Of a DNA stretch of 62,000 nt, positions 14,807-27,200 are shown in pieces. A program made the translations under genes and the position numbers. Below the pieces are notes generated by a model. The model was not told the DNA's origin and searched no databases. It worked only from the letters and a program-made list of their open reading frames with translations. Origin of the DNA: Glandiceps talaboti (taxonomy: Eukaryota > Hemichordata > Enteropneusta > Spengelidae); contig NC_135569.1 of NCBI RefSeq assembly GCF_964340395.1, positions 11,741,019 through 11,803,018 on the forward strand. Direction: 5' to 3'. The first letter of the stretch is position 1, and every line of letters starts with the position of its first letter.

Positions 14807-16150
14807 GCAACAAACTTTTAATGGTCTTAGGAGTAGGTGATTTCATTCAAATATGATGGAAATGTAAGAGTGTATTGTCTTTTATCTATAATTTTCACAT
14901 TAGCTGGTAACAATATTTAAGACAAATGTGTCTATTTTCGAGTGATTCAGCAGTGACTGGCGTCCACGATCGATTATGACTAGACACGTTATGTATTGCT
15001 GTGATGTAGCATGCCCGCATATCACAGTAGTGACGTTAGTTAAATGTGTATGTGGTATTGTTTAGTGTAATAAAAGAGTCGATTAAGTTTGTATGTTGTA
15101 TATGTAGTTTCTGTATGTTCTTAGACGTAGGGACTATGGTATGTTTGATACACGTACACTGGATATAGCATTGGTCACAGACGGATGTGGCACTGCCACG
15201 TCAGATCTCAGCGCTACCTACCTTCTGAAGTAAATTAAAGTCACATTCGTCATACTCAATATTCGGTCTATGAGATGCTTCTATACGCTTTACAAAATAT
15301 CTCACCATTTATCAGTACGTTTGTATATACATTACAAAGTTATAATAGTTAGTAACAGTCCAAAGTTTATCTAAGGTGCATCTATTGCTATTCCTGGGTT
15401 GGTGGTTAATACATTAATGTTTGGATACATATCTATTTACTCCAGATACAAATATCATTTGAAACTACAGGCATTCATATACAACCGTCTGTCTCTCTAA
15501 AGTCTGCCATATGCTCCCATTCTCCACTGTTTGATATCACACACACTTTGTGTGTCATTTATATATAGTGCAGTGAATTTGTCCTGAGGTCTTTCGCAAT
15601 GCACTACACATTATTAATATTTGACTGAAAATGTAGTGCAGAGTTAAGCAGGTAATATCTTTGCCCTTGTGAATTTCAGATATTGACTTGATGAGAAGTA
15701 TGAGCTTGGAGTAACTTGATATAGGACATAAACACCATCGACACTTCAAATACTCGTTACTTACTTGACAACAGTTTAAGTTCACCTTTGGGAAGAATAT
15801 TCGACCTGTTGGGGAAATCCAACCCTCTCCCTCTTTTTCTTATAGGTAACTATAATCAACCTTTGTACCGCGAGTACCTTGACCTTATACCAATCACATG
15901 GTCAGTGCTTCAAGGCTGTGATAGCTGTATATTGTATAGTGCACGTGCAAGTGGAATCCCCAGTTATTGTTTGGTGATATACCAATCAATAAACTGTATA
16001 TGTATGTTCATTTTGTAAAGTTAATACCCCTCTCGCTGATAGGATAACACTTGTGTAGCCACCCCTTCTCCCTATCTGTACAAAAGTATGTTACAACACA
16101 AGTCACATATCACAACAATAGCTTTAGCTTGTGTCGATCTTAGTTAGCTG

Positions 16151-16152
<2 letters not shown>
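14807..16152. other. Spacer, nothing recognised
   Basis: No gene or clear repeat seen in either strand. Confidence 0.55.
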
Positions 16153-16202
<50 letters not shown>

Positions 16203-16225
16203 CATCCTCATCATCATCATCATCT
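16153..16225. repeat. (ATC)n microsatellite
   Basis: About 22 ATC/CTC trinucleotides. Confidence 0.97.
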
Positions 16226-16814
16226 ATATCATCTATACAATCTCTATTTGTGCTTATCAGTCCACGTTGGTTAACATGATAACTTCTAAGTACACGTATT
16301 AAGAATACAAGTGGTTACACCTGAAATTTTCTTGGTTTAACCCACTTTATCTATTTTCATTTCTATATTATATACTAGATTTATTCTGTTGTCTCTCTAT
16401 CCCATGACACACTATTCATCACCGTTGAATGTGGGTTGAGTTATGGTGCCACCAAGCGACAAATACTGACGTTGTAACTATATGTTTGCAACACTGTTGC
16501 ATATCAAACTATTGTAGAGTCTCCCTCCTGACAAGTTTACGCTGTCAATAATCAAACATACCAATGGTTGACTTCGAATTCTAAGTCGTTTAGAGATCGA
16601 TATTGGGATTTGACTCTGAATGGGTTGATGTTTGCTCAGTTGCCAAGAAACACAGATTGAAAAGTTTTCACCTCTACAGGCCTTTCCAAAATTTGCCATG
16701 GTGGCGCTCTACTTCCTGTCTGTGTGTACCTCGGGGGTATACATGGTATAGGTTACTCAGTTAATCATAGAGAATTGCTGCATTCCTCGATGTCTGAATA
16801 GTAAAAAAAAACAT

Positions 16815-17325
16815 CCCTGGTTTACACTAATACAAAATACACCCCAGGTGCATCCCCATTAAATTTCAGCCTAATCTGCTCAGTTGTTTTGGAATTAAAG
16901 ACTTTTGACCAAAAGCACATTTTTAGCTCTAATTTGCATCTCATTGATGGAATCATCATGCCACGAACAATTCTTAATCTAAACACCCCTAACAATGTTT
17001 CCACCAAGTTTCAGACCGATCTGCCTAGTAGTTTTTGAGTTTTAAGTTTTTTGACCAAAAATCACATTTTTTGACCAAAATCACACACCGGTGGCAAGAT
17101 CATTTTGATTTGAACAATTTCCCAACTAGACACCCAAGGTAATATACCAACCAAATATCATAGCAATCAGTTCAGCGGTTTTTGACTTTAGTTGTTTACA
17201 TCAGTTCAGCGGTTTTTGACTTTAAGTTGTTTACAGACACACACACACACACACACAGACAGACAGACAGACACTTTGCCATGCCTATAGCACTACTGAA
17301 CTTTATCAGTTCAGTTGTGCTAAAG
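16815..17325 (+). repeat. Dispersed repeat with CA/CAGA tail
   Basis: Two or three diverged blocks of 'ccaagtttcagaccgatctg ... agtttttgagtttt' type, a 37-bp direct duplication (catcagttcagcggtttttg), a (CA)n(CAGA)n tract at 17233-17272 and an end block tatagcactactgaacttta. This layout is that of a known type of dispersed invertebrate repeat; I cannot assign the class. Confidence 0.6.
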
Positions 17326-17633
17326 AGACTAACACTCTAACAATAGAGCCTTTCAATCAATCCTCCTGCTGTCAACATATCATCCAATAAGTCAAGACAA
17401 GACGACAAAATCCTACATTGTTATTTTCTTTAATAGGATCTCAGATGTGTATACACAATGTCTGCATGAAAAGAGAAAAATACACACGTGTTGAAGAGTG
17501 CAATGTCAGCATTGATGCAATGCATACATCATTTATTGGAAATTGGAAGCAAAAAGGGGTAAAAATAGAAGTGTGGGTAAATCAACACATAGCTAGTCAT
17601 TAAGTTGAATAGAGCCCCTCTCTCCATTTGTGT
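17326..17633. other. Spacer, nothing recognised
   Basis: Short ORFs without family signatures. Confidence 0.5.
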
Positions 17634-17976
17634 TTAAGTGGCCATATGGATGAGAATTTGGTATTTATTTTGGATTTTTATTTGATAAAACAGCTTCACT
17701 ATGTTTTTCTACTTGAAAAAATAATGCGAAAGAACATATACCAAGTCCATGTTCATAACTCAATGCATTGCAAAAAGAGTAAAAGGTTTGTTATTGTACG
17801 TACAATAACAAACATTTTACACATTGTTTAATGTTTTACCGTTTATTGAGATGTGAACATGGACTTGGTATATGTTATTTCACATTATTTTTTCAAGTAG
17901 AAAAACATAGTGAAGCTGTTTTATCAAATAAAAATCCAAAATAAATACCAAATTCTCATCCATATGGCCACTTTAA
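17634..17976. mobile_element. Foldback element, TTAAGTGGCCAT family, intact
   Basis: A nearly perfect 343-bp palindrome: ends ttaagtggccatatggatga and its inverse, centre near 17800 (attgtacgtacaat). The arms pair almost throughout, so the RNA or single strand would form one long hairpin. No coding capacity. Confidence 0.92.
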
Positions 17977-19276
17977 TAGTTTGACTGTGCAGATATGGCA
18001 ACTTGTGAAGTAGTCACTTTATTAGTACATTGTAACACAGAAAATCAAGATACCCCAACTAGTTTGAGGTGCACCACCTGATTACATTTTATCACCAGTA
18101 AAGACTTGACATGCAAGTCATTCATCCATATGTGTTAAACGATGCACAACTTCGAGTCCATGGAATTTTGCAGCCTCTATATCTTACTATACTAGGGCTG
18201 GCATAGCAACTATACGACTAACGCTCTGAAGAGTGAAACACTAAAATAGCTTGTGATCCTGCCTGCAGCATAGATTTTTACTTGAAATACAGTATTTCCA
18301 GAAATCACAAGTTTTGAACCAACGCATATCGCACGTTATATCTACATTCTTAACTCATGTTGCTATGATGGAGGAAGGTTGGGTGTCTAGAAGGATGGAG
18401 TAAGAACTGCACTGCAAAGATAACAGGGAATGAAAGAATACACCACATAATGAAAGTATTTCTAAGCTCCAGATATAGATAAGCGAGCAAAAATCAATTC
18501 TCTTGATTATGTAAAGACAGAAATAATGGCCAAAGAATACTACGAATATACTTGAAAGGCTTTTGTCAAGACTTGAAAAGAATACAAGTCTGCATATCAG
18601 TATATGTATCATGTAACTATCATGTGAATATCATGAGCCAAACATGGTGTACACATGATAATCACATGGTATACACATGATCATCACATGATAATCACAT
18701 GATGTACACATGAGAATCACATGAACTACAAAAGATAATTGCATACCAATATATGACAGGTACATTTCTTACAATGACAATGATGCACCACAGGGGAATT
18801 GAAACATATTGTCAATATTTACAAAGTCATTTATACATGGCATCTGACAAAATTTAAAATACTGTCTTTAAAGTAGGAATGATAATGCGTTTTCTGATTT
18901 TACAAAAAGTTGACCTGAAGTAGTTTCATCACTGTGTAAAGTAATATAACTGATTGATAACATTCATCTAAACCCTTCCCCGAGCCTATACCCTTCCGTA
19001 AAGTTTCAAAACATGCCACTGTAACCCCCTAGTCCCTTCTCAAAACACAGCACTGTAGACACTACCTTTCCCAAAAGTTTCAAAATATGGAATTGTAGAC
19101 TCTAGCCCTCCCTTCATCTCAAAACATGGTACTGTTGCTCCTAGTCTCACAAAATGACATTGTAGCTCCCCTACAGTAAATCTGACCTTGCATGACCTTT
19201 ACATTTTCTTGTTACATGTCGTACTATTTTGTTACTTCGTTACCAACTGTATCAATTATCTGATATTCTATATCTA
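17977..19276. other. Spacer with short cacatgat repeats
   Basis: 18645-18730 holds a degenerate array of atcacatgat/gtacacatgat units. 18975-19160 holds diverged 'tttcaaaacatg...actgtag' repeats. No gene seen. Confidence 0.55.
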
Positions 19277-19505
19277 TGTATAGGTTAGAGTTTGGTGAGA
19301 TCTTTGTATAGGTTAGAGTTTGGTGAGATCTTTGTATAGGTTAGAGTTTGGTGAGATCTTTATATAGGTTAGAGTTTGGTGAGATCTTTGTATAGGTTAG
19401 AGTTTGGTGAGATCTTTGTATAGGTTAGAGTTTGATGAGATCTTTGTATAGGTTAGAGATTGATGAGATCTTTGTATAGGTTGGAGTTTGAGGAGCGATC
19501 TTTGT
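19277..19505. repeat. 28-bp minisatellite, about 8 copies
   Basis: Unit ataggttagagtttggtgag plus atctttgt; the last units are diverged. Confidence 0.95.
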
Positions 19506-21184
19506 GGGTAAGTTTTGGTTCTACTTTGTTCCACCAAAACGTATCCATCCAAAACTTATCCATGAAGAGCTCTCAATTAGTTAACTTTTACTGACTTAAT
19601 AATCAACAATTAGTTGGTTTGATTAGTAACATTACTGTTATTCAGGAGCCATACAATACTTTGATATGCAACAGTGTTGCAAACATGAATGGATATCATC
19701 TGTTAGGGTGAGGAGGGGAGCTGCTCATCAGCATGTTAAGGTGGTGGTGGTGGTGGGGGTGGGATGGGATGGGGCCTGTACCATTATTTATCTGCTATTG
19801 TAGCAAATGATTACTATCGGCTGATACATTTGGGTAAACAGATGCTGATTTCTAAGTAAAATGAATGTTCAGCTAGCTGCAAACTGTCATTGGCACTGAG
19901 TGTAGTTACAACCACAAGAGTTTCAACTGTCAGGAGGGAGTACACAGAGATATGTCCGACTGATTTTGTCTACAACCAAAAGTTTTTTTTGAGAGTATAG
20001 CAGAAAATACTTCATTGCAAATATGAACAGTAATACTTGGCGAGCTGAGTCAACGAATACAAAGGTGGAAGTATCCTCAAGGTAATTCTATCAGAAATAT
20101 TGTTGACATGAAGGACAAGTGATTTCTTTGAAAAATGGCCGTTGCTAAACCCCACATGCAAAAGAAAAATTTGTGATCTAGTACGTACAATAGTAACAGG
20201 ATACAGATCTGAGAAACAGTTCTGGTCATTGGTCAGTCATTGGTGTTACATGGCAACAGTTGCTTGGATACAGCTAACAAACAGTATGGGTTATACAATC
20301 ATTGGTATTAGCCAATGACATGTCTAAAAGTGATTGCCCCTGAAAGTAAAACTAAACCATACATGCATCAAAATCGTTCATACTACTGACAATCTAGCCC
20401 CTGTAATGACGTCAACATTCTACCTGAACGTCTATCTGCAGAATACAAAGCCTGTCATAATATTCAAATTACCAGCAACATAAGTGGTTTACATAAAATT
20501 CACCAATTAGTACTTACAACTCAGCTGCTCTAGGTTACTGACAATAAGCAAAATTGATTGTAATGTACTTTGGTATATAAGGTAAAACAAACGCTATTAC
20601 ACTACGACCACTCTTTTTGTAATAACTGGAACATTGTACTTTTTATCACTTAGCATGCGTCACACTATCAAAACTATTTTCTTGCTTATATTGCATCTCT
20701 TTTTTATATCAAAATATTGCTTTCAATAACTGAAATCCTGAGGTATCTGAACCCCCTAGGTAAATGTAAATCTTAACATTACATCATTTACATTTGTACA
20801 TATACAATGTTACCTGATTATTTCCCTTGCCTAGGGGGTACTGATTATTTTCATCCTCACCTAGGGGGTGCAGTAAGTACTTTCTCCATGTTTTTCTATG
20901 CACATTTCCAACCTTTCATGACCACAAATATTTCAAATAAAATAACACTCCAAGAGAGATGGCAGTTGATAACCATATAGCCAAGGCAGGGTCATGTTGT
21001 GATTCTTGAACCATTGATATTGTATTAATAGGAAATAACACATTAAAGGGGCATAAGCTGGAGGGGGGGGGGGGGGAGGAGGCGGGGTTATTTTGCTGCA
21101 TACCACAAATTACCTGTAGTATTCTACTTACTGGAACATACTTCCATTTCTTGATATTGACGGAACTCAAAAATCTGGTATTTA
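19506..21184. other. Spacer, probably downstream of CTDNEP1
   Basis: Holds a GGT-rich tract (19738-19775), a short inverted block around 20750-20875 with two cctagggggt motifs, a half-copy of the 'aaaggggcataagctg' end (21043-21060) and a G-run (21063-21078). No gene seen. Confidence 0.5.
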
Positions 21185-21186
21185 TT

Positions 21187-21560
21187 AGTCTTGGTTACCC
21201 AGAGTCTCGCCACTGGGGGCTCTTCCTACGAGACCACCCAGATGAGAGTTTGGGGGAAACAACATTTCAACTACCCCACACTGGAAGTAACACTGTACAT
21301 TTCATCTTCCAAGTCATAAAAAATGAGCTTACAGGGCCTATTTGTTATAATTAAGATGTATCACTACCTTGTTGCGAAAGTACCTAAATCAGTTAGCCTA
21401 CAATGTTGGACGGGAAGTATTCCCCAGCATGCACTGCTCTTCTAGTAGCTACTTCCAGTGTGGGTGAGTTGGAATCTCGTTTCCCAAGATGCTCGCTTGG
21501 GGAGGGCTCATAGGCAGAGCCCCAAGCGGTGAAAGTCTGGGTAACTGAGACTAGGTATTT
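21187..21560. mobile_element. Palindromic MITE, 'agtcttggttacccagag' family, copy 1
   Basis: Left arm agtcttggttacccagagtc continues into ctgggggctct; the right arm is the inverse (agagccccaagcggtgaaag, tctgggtaactgagact). The mid-arms contain actggaagtaac / tacttccagtgtggg. Confidence 0.85.
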
Positions 21561-21987
21561 CGGTATAAAATATACACATATACTATGCCCTCTGGTGGCA
21601 GAGAGTGAACAAAGCTAACATCCTTAGTAGTTGGAAGCTTTCATGAATACGTTCATACCTGTAGTTTTGTAAAATTGCGTTTCAAAGAAAATAACGATTG
21701 ATGACATAATATGGGTAAATTAAAGCTTAAAGGAAACAACAATTTTGCCATAACTTGCAGTAACAGCACCACAGGATGACTTTTAATGTCGTCAAAGTAT
21801 TGACATTAAAATATTACGAGGACGAACAGTTTCGTCAAGGTTTTGTCTGTGTTCTCATCAAGGTAAATAAGACATGTCACATTTTTTATCATTTCACCCG
21901 TTTGCTTGGATATATTCTAAATCAGATATTTCCTCAAAATTGTTGACATAAAAAGATGAGATACATAAGTAGTCACCCCTCCACATA

Positions 21988-22365
21988 GTCTTGGTTACCC
22001 AGACTCTCGCAGCTGGGGGCTCTGCCTACAAGACCTCCTCAAATGAGAGTCTGGGAAAATGAGATTTCAACTCGCCCATGCAGGAAGTAGTTTCTGGAGC
22101 AGTGCATCATGGGGGTATTTCTCGTCCAACATTGCAGGCTGAACGATTTGGGTACCTTCTCTACAGATTATCACTTCTCAAGTGACTGATATATATTAAT
22201 TACAACAAACAGGCCTTGTACGCCCATTTTTTGTGCTTGGAAGAAATGTACTGTGCGACTTCAGTTGCAGGGTAGTTGGAAAGTGGTTTTCCCAGACTAT
22301 TGTTTGGGGAGGTCTCATCGACAGAGCCCCCAGCGGCGACAGTCTGGATAAACGAGACTACCCTC
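21988..22365. mobile_element. Palindromic MITE, same family, copy 2
   Basis: Left arm agtcttggttacccagactc, right arm ending gacagtctggataaacgaga plus ct. It is 430 bp from copy 1. A truncated right end also lies at about 53520-53562 (gagagtctgggtaactacga). Confidence 0.85.
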
Positions 22366-22935
22366 CACATAGGTGTGTTACCCTTAAAAGGTTGAATACA
22401 TTCAGATCATTGGAAAGACAAAAGATTAAAACATTTGAACACTGGTGGCGCCATTCACAGCTATATACATTTGGCTGGAAAGGCGGTCCAGATTAGTTGA
22501 TAACTGTGCCAAACTTAAAAATAACACATCCCCTTTTAGTAGTATTTATGGTAAAATTGACTCCATTCTTGGCCAGCTCAAAAAGTTTTGTTCTTTTTTT
22601 GTTTTGATGATGTTATTTTGAGTAATCATAAATTTCAGTGACATGATATTGTTGACTGGTTACTTTCACTGGCATTTATTTTCACCCATCATTATTTCCA
22701 AGTTGGCTGTCATTCAATGGTTTCTGTAGAGTCACTGCAAAGTAATTTGAAAATGGCACACTGGGTGTACAAATTTATTTTGACCCCATATCATTCACTT
22801 AAATGCTTATACTGCTACTAAGATCATGACTCATGATGATGTACACTGCCCTAACTTGCATTTCCTCTCCTAGCCTTTTGCCCTGCCTTTCCTAGAATTA
22901 TGTCATGAACTGCTTTGTGTTTCCTACTTTCTACT
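22366..22935. other. Spacer, nothing recognised
   Basis: No gene or clear repeat structure seen. Confidence 0.5.
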
Positions 22936-23331
22936 ACAACTGCTGACATCAGACCATGGGCAACAGGAACCTATGTTACAAACAGGGAAAGTAAACAAAT
23001 GAATTGGATTAATAACAACTTGGCTCAGCATGTGAACATAGGAGACTTGTATTACACACCATGGTTTGATAAGAACAGTTTATGGCTTTTTTATGTGTAC
23101 ATGAAATGCCAGGAGAACTGGAAATTTGTTTGTGAAGGTGAAGTATTATGTAAAGCGACCAATTCTTATCAAATTATGGAATGTAATTCAAGTCTCTCTA
23201 CTTTCAACATGCTGTGCCAAGTGTAATTAATTCCAACATCCTGTTCCAAGTGTTTTTAATCTAATTCATTTGTTTACTTTCTCTGTTTGTATCAGGTTTC
23301 ATTCGTCTATGGTCTGATGTCACCAGTTGTA
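22936..23331. mobile_element. Foldback element, family B copy 2
   Basis: Left arm acaactgctgacatcagacc, right arm ending tctgatgtcaccagttgt; more diverged than copy 1 at 9622-10006. Confidence 0.8.
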
Positions 23332-24257
23332 CCTTTCCCCTTCTTTCAAGCCTTGTCCCGCCCTTCCTTCCTAGAATTCTCATGTCATGAACTGCCTTGC
23401 CTGTCCTTCCCCTTTCTTGCTTTGTCTTTCCTTGTTCTCCATTACTTTTCCTTTCCTTTCCATTCCTACCCTTCCATTGCAAATCTTGTTACGCCTTGCC
23501 TCAATGTCCACACTTGCCTTTTTTCTGCCCTAACTTGGAACTAACACGACACTGTAGATACTTTCTGTACAATTGACAGGTACGATATCACACACAGAGA
23601 TGTCATTTTATAATCTTGATGTAAATGTGGTCTATGTTTTACAACAGCAAAACTCCTGAGCTTGCTTTAAAGATTGAAAATCATCCTAAAAACAACATCT
23701 TAGTGTTTGCAGTGTGATAACAAATAGCCTTACAAATGAGGTATGTACATACAAATTGTGTTACACAGAAATTATCGATTTGTAGCTGAGTATACATAAA
23801 TTCAGTTTTACAAATCATCGTAGCTAATGTCTGATGACATCTTGAAGGAATAAAGTATGTTTCTTTAAGTTTTGAAGTAATTTGTGGTTATTCTCCTCTT
23901 TGAGCAAAGAACACACTTACATTGATTGTTTAGAAATATCACTATTTACTCCTTGTCAGATTTCCTTGTATTTCGTTCTTTCAATGTAACTAACACTGAG
24001 GACATAATTTGCTACAAAATTCCATTTCATGTCTTGGACTGCATTTAGCACCCCTAGTATCTCATTAAAAGTCTTCCTAGTTACCATGGAAATGCACATA
24101 AGTTGATGGAGTAGAACCCTCAGCTTACTAACAATTTGTCATGCATACATACATACATACATACATACATACATACATACATACATACACACACCCATTT
24201 TAGATGGAAGCTGGTTGGGGATACGTTGTATCAAAAACACTAGACACTTTGTTACTA
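23332..24257. other. Likely 3' flank/UTR of CTDNEP1
   Basis: Includes a T/C-rich block (23332-23530) and an (ATAC)n tract (24143-24190). I could not fix a polyadenylation site on the minus strand. Confidence 0.45.
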
Positions 24258-27200
24258 CTACTGTAGCCATTGTCTATGCATATGTAGATTTCTACTGAGC
24301 ACTGAACGGACATCTTGTGTAAACCTGAGAGCATCAAGAACTGGAAGAAGGTTTAATAGTGCAACATCACTGGGATCTGAAAACCAGGACCTGATAGGAA
24401 TTGCATTGTCTGTAATAAAAAACAAACAGACACACAGTTTAAAAAACTTTGATTACTAGATACACATTAAACTGATAAGACAAACATGTTCCTTTTCATC
24501 ACAGCACTACAATAGTGGATACATGATGAGGGTCAGTGTGCCCTCGAATCCAATTTGATAAGCCACAGACACGCACAATTTCTAGTGACGCACCAACATT
24601 TGGTGTTCCCCTATCTCTTACTATGTGGTGACCAGTGTGCCCTCTAATCCAATTTGATATGCCAAAGACACACACAATTTCTAGTGACGCACCAACATTT
24701 GGTGTTCCCCTATCTCTTACTATGAGGGTCAGTGTGCCCTTTAATCCAATTTGATACGCCACTGACACACAATTTCTAGTGACGCACCAAAATTTGGTGT
24801 TCCCCTATCTCTTACTATGAGGGTCAGTGTGCCCTCTAATCCAATTTGATACGGCACAGACACACAATTTCTAAAATTTGGTGTTCCCAAATAGAGGGCA
24901 CACTCACCACATAGTAGAGATAGGGGAACACAAAATTTTGGTGCATCACTAGAAATTGTGTGCGTCAGTGGCGCTTCAAAATGGCTTAGCAGGCACACTC
25001 ACCACATAGTAAGAGATAGGGGAACACCAAATTTTGGTGCGTCACCGGAAAGTGTGTGCGTCAGTGGCAAGTCAAAATGGCTTAGAGAGCACACTTATCA
25101 TAACATAAACAGACTGTATTTAGAGTGTTTCTGAATAAGCAAAGTAGGAACTTTCACTTTTTTTTTGGGGGGGGGGGGTGGGGGGTGGGGGGTGGGGGTT
25201 GGGGTGGACGGACGGCAAAATATACATGTATAAAAAGATGCATGTACGTACCTGGAAATGATCTGTATGCTCCTGGTGAGTTGTCAATTATAAATACACT
25301 TGATAAATCAGTTGACACTGCTGATAAATCCTTCGTATAACTACCATAATCTAATGTACAGTGCTAAAATAGAAAATAGATGGAATAATGTACAGAGCTG
25401 AAATATAAACTACCAATGTCTATTTTCTTCTTTTCATATTTCTCTACCATAGAGAGCACACTAATATGGCTAACATCTTCTCATTTTTGCCATAGAGGGA
25501 GCACTGATATATTTATAATTTCTATTGTCTGTCTTGATCTTCCACAGAGGGCACACTAAACTCTATAACATCTTTGTGCGAGTGCTCCATTTTTTTTCTT
25601 AACTTTTGCTACCTGTCTATATGTTCTATCATCTCACTTCTGCCATAGAGGGCTCACTAACCTGTCTATAATATCTCCTATTGAGTACTCCTCTTCTATT
25701 GTCTAATTTCTCGGCCACGGCTGAACCATAGATCTCCATACTAGCTGTAAAAATTACTATATCATACCATTGACTCACCTGTAACCATAAAGAGATATAG
25801 CATTTTTATTACACACACTGACACAGGAGGTATAGCCATTTGACCTTGAAGGCAAGGGTCAAGGTCATTAGAAAGTGAAGCCAAGAGGACACAGTACTAG
25901 ACAAAGAGACAACATTTCTTCATAGATGTGATGTAGATATGTAAGGAGTGTGTTAGTTTTGTTTCACTTTCAGCAATAAATAAAAACACAGCTTGAATCT
26001 TTGACTAGTTTCAAACTTAACCTTGAAGAGACAAAATCCGACAGGTCTTTCACTAAAAGGTAACCGGTTACATACAGGATCAATGAGACTAACATTTATG
26101 ATCATCATGTTGTTCCTATACACTATCTATACTCTTTAATAGTACATTGTAAGAGTTTATTGAAATCATCACTTTACTGGTTTATGCTTTTTTATATATT
26201 TTTGTTTAACTATTTTCTTATTTTCTTTGTAGCCAGAGAGATTGTTGGAATACAAATGAAACACAACAAAACCTAGTAACAATACTATTTTGGATGAGAT
26301 GATCTTACACAGTAATTTGACATACATGCATGATTTACATCAGATCTGATGACAGGTAAAACAAGGGCATCTTTAAAGACTTGCACAACATTAAAATTAT
26401 GCTTATTTATACTAATTTTAACTAAATAACAATAACATAATCTGTATAACACAGGCCTACATTATAATAACCTTATTAGCATATGAAGAGAATTTACAAT
26501 TACTAAAATTACATATGATCATACTGATGAAAGCAAATGACCTAATTTGCATACTGTGATTACTAATGGTCTTTCAACAATAACCCAATTTGCATATTGT
26601 GATGAGAGAGTTGTTTTAATGATACAATGTTACCTTATAGTACATCTACTATCACTGCTACAACTAGGTTACAGTGTTACCTTATAGTACATCTACTATC
26701 ACTGCTACAACTAGGTTACAATGTTACCTTATATTACATCTACTATCACTGCTACAACTAGGTTATAATGTTACCTTATATTACATCTACTATCACTGCT
26801 ACAACTAAGTTACAATGTTACCTTATATTACATCTACTATCACTGCTACAACTAGGTTACAATGTTACCTTATAGTACATCTACTATCACTGCTACAACT
26901 AGGTTACAATGTAACCTTATAGTACATCTACTGTCACTGCTACAACTAGGTTACAATGTTACCTTATAGTACATCAACTATCATTGCTACAACTAGGTTA
27001 CAATGTTACCTTATATTACATCTACTGTCACTGCTACAACTAGGTTACAATGTTACCTTATAGTACATCTACTATCATTGCTACAACTAGGTTACAATGT
27101 TACCTTATATTACATCTACTATCATTGCTACAACTAGGTTACAATGTTACCTTATGGTACATCTATTGTCACTGCTACAACTAGTTTATAGTGTTACCTT

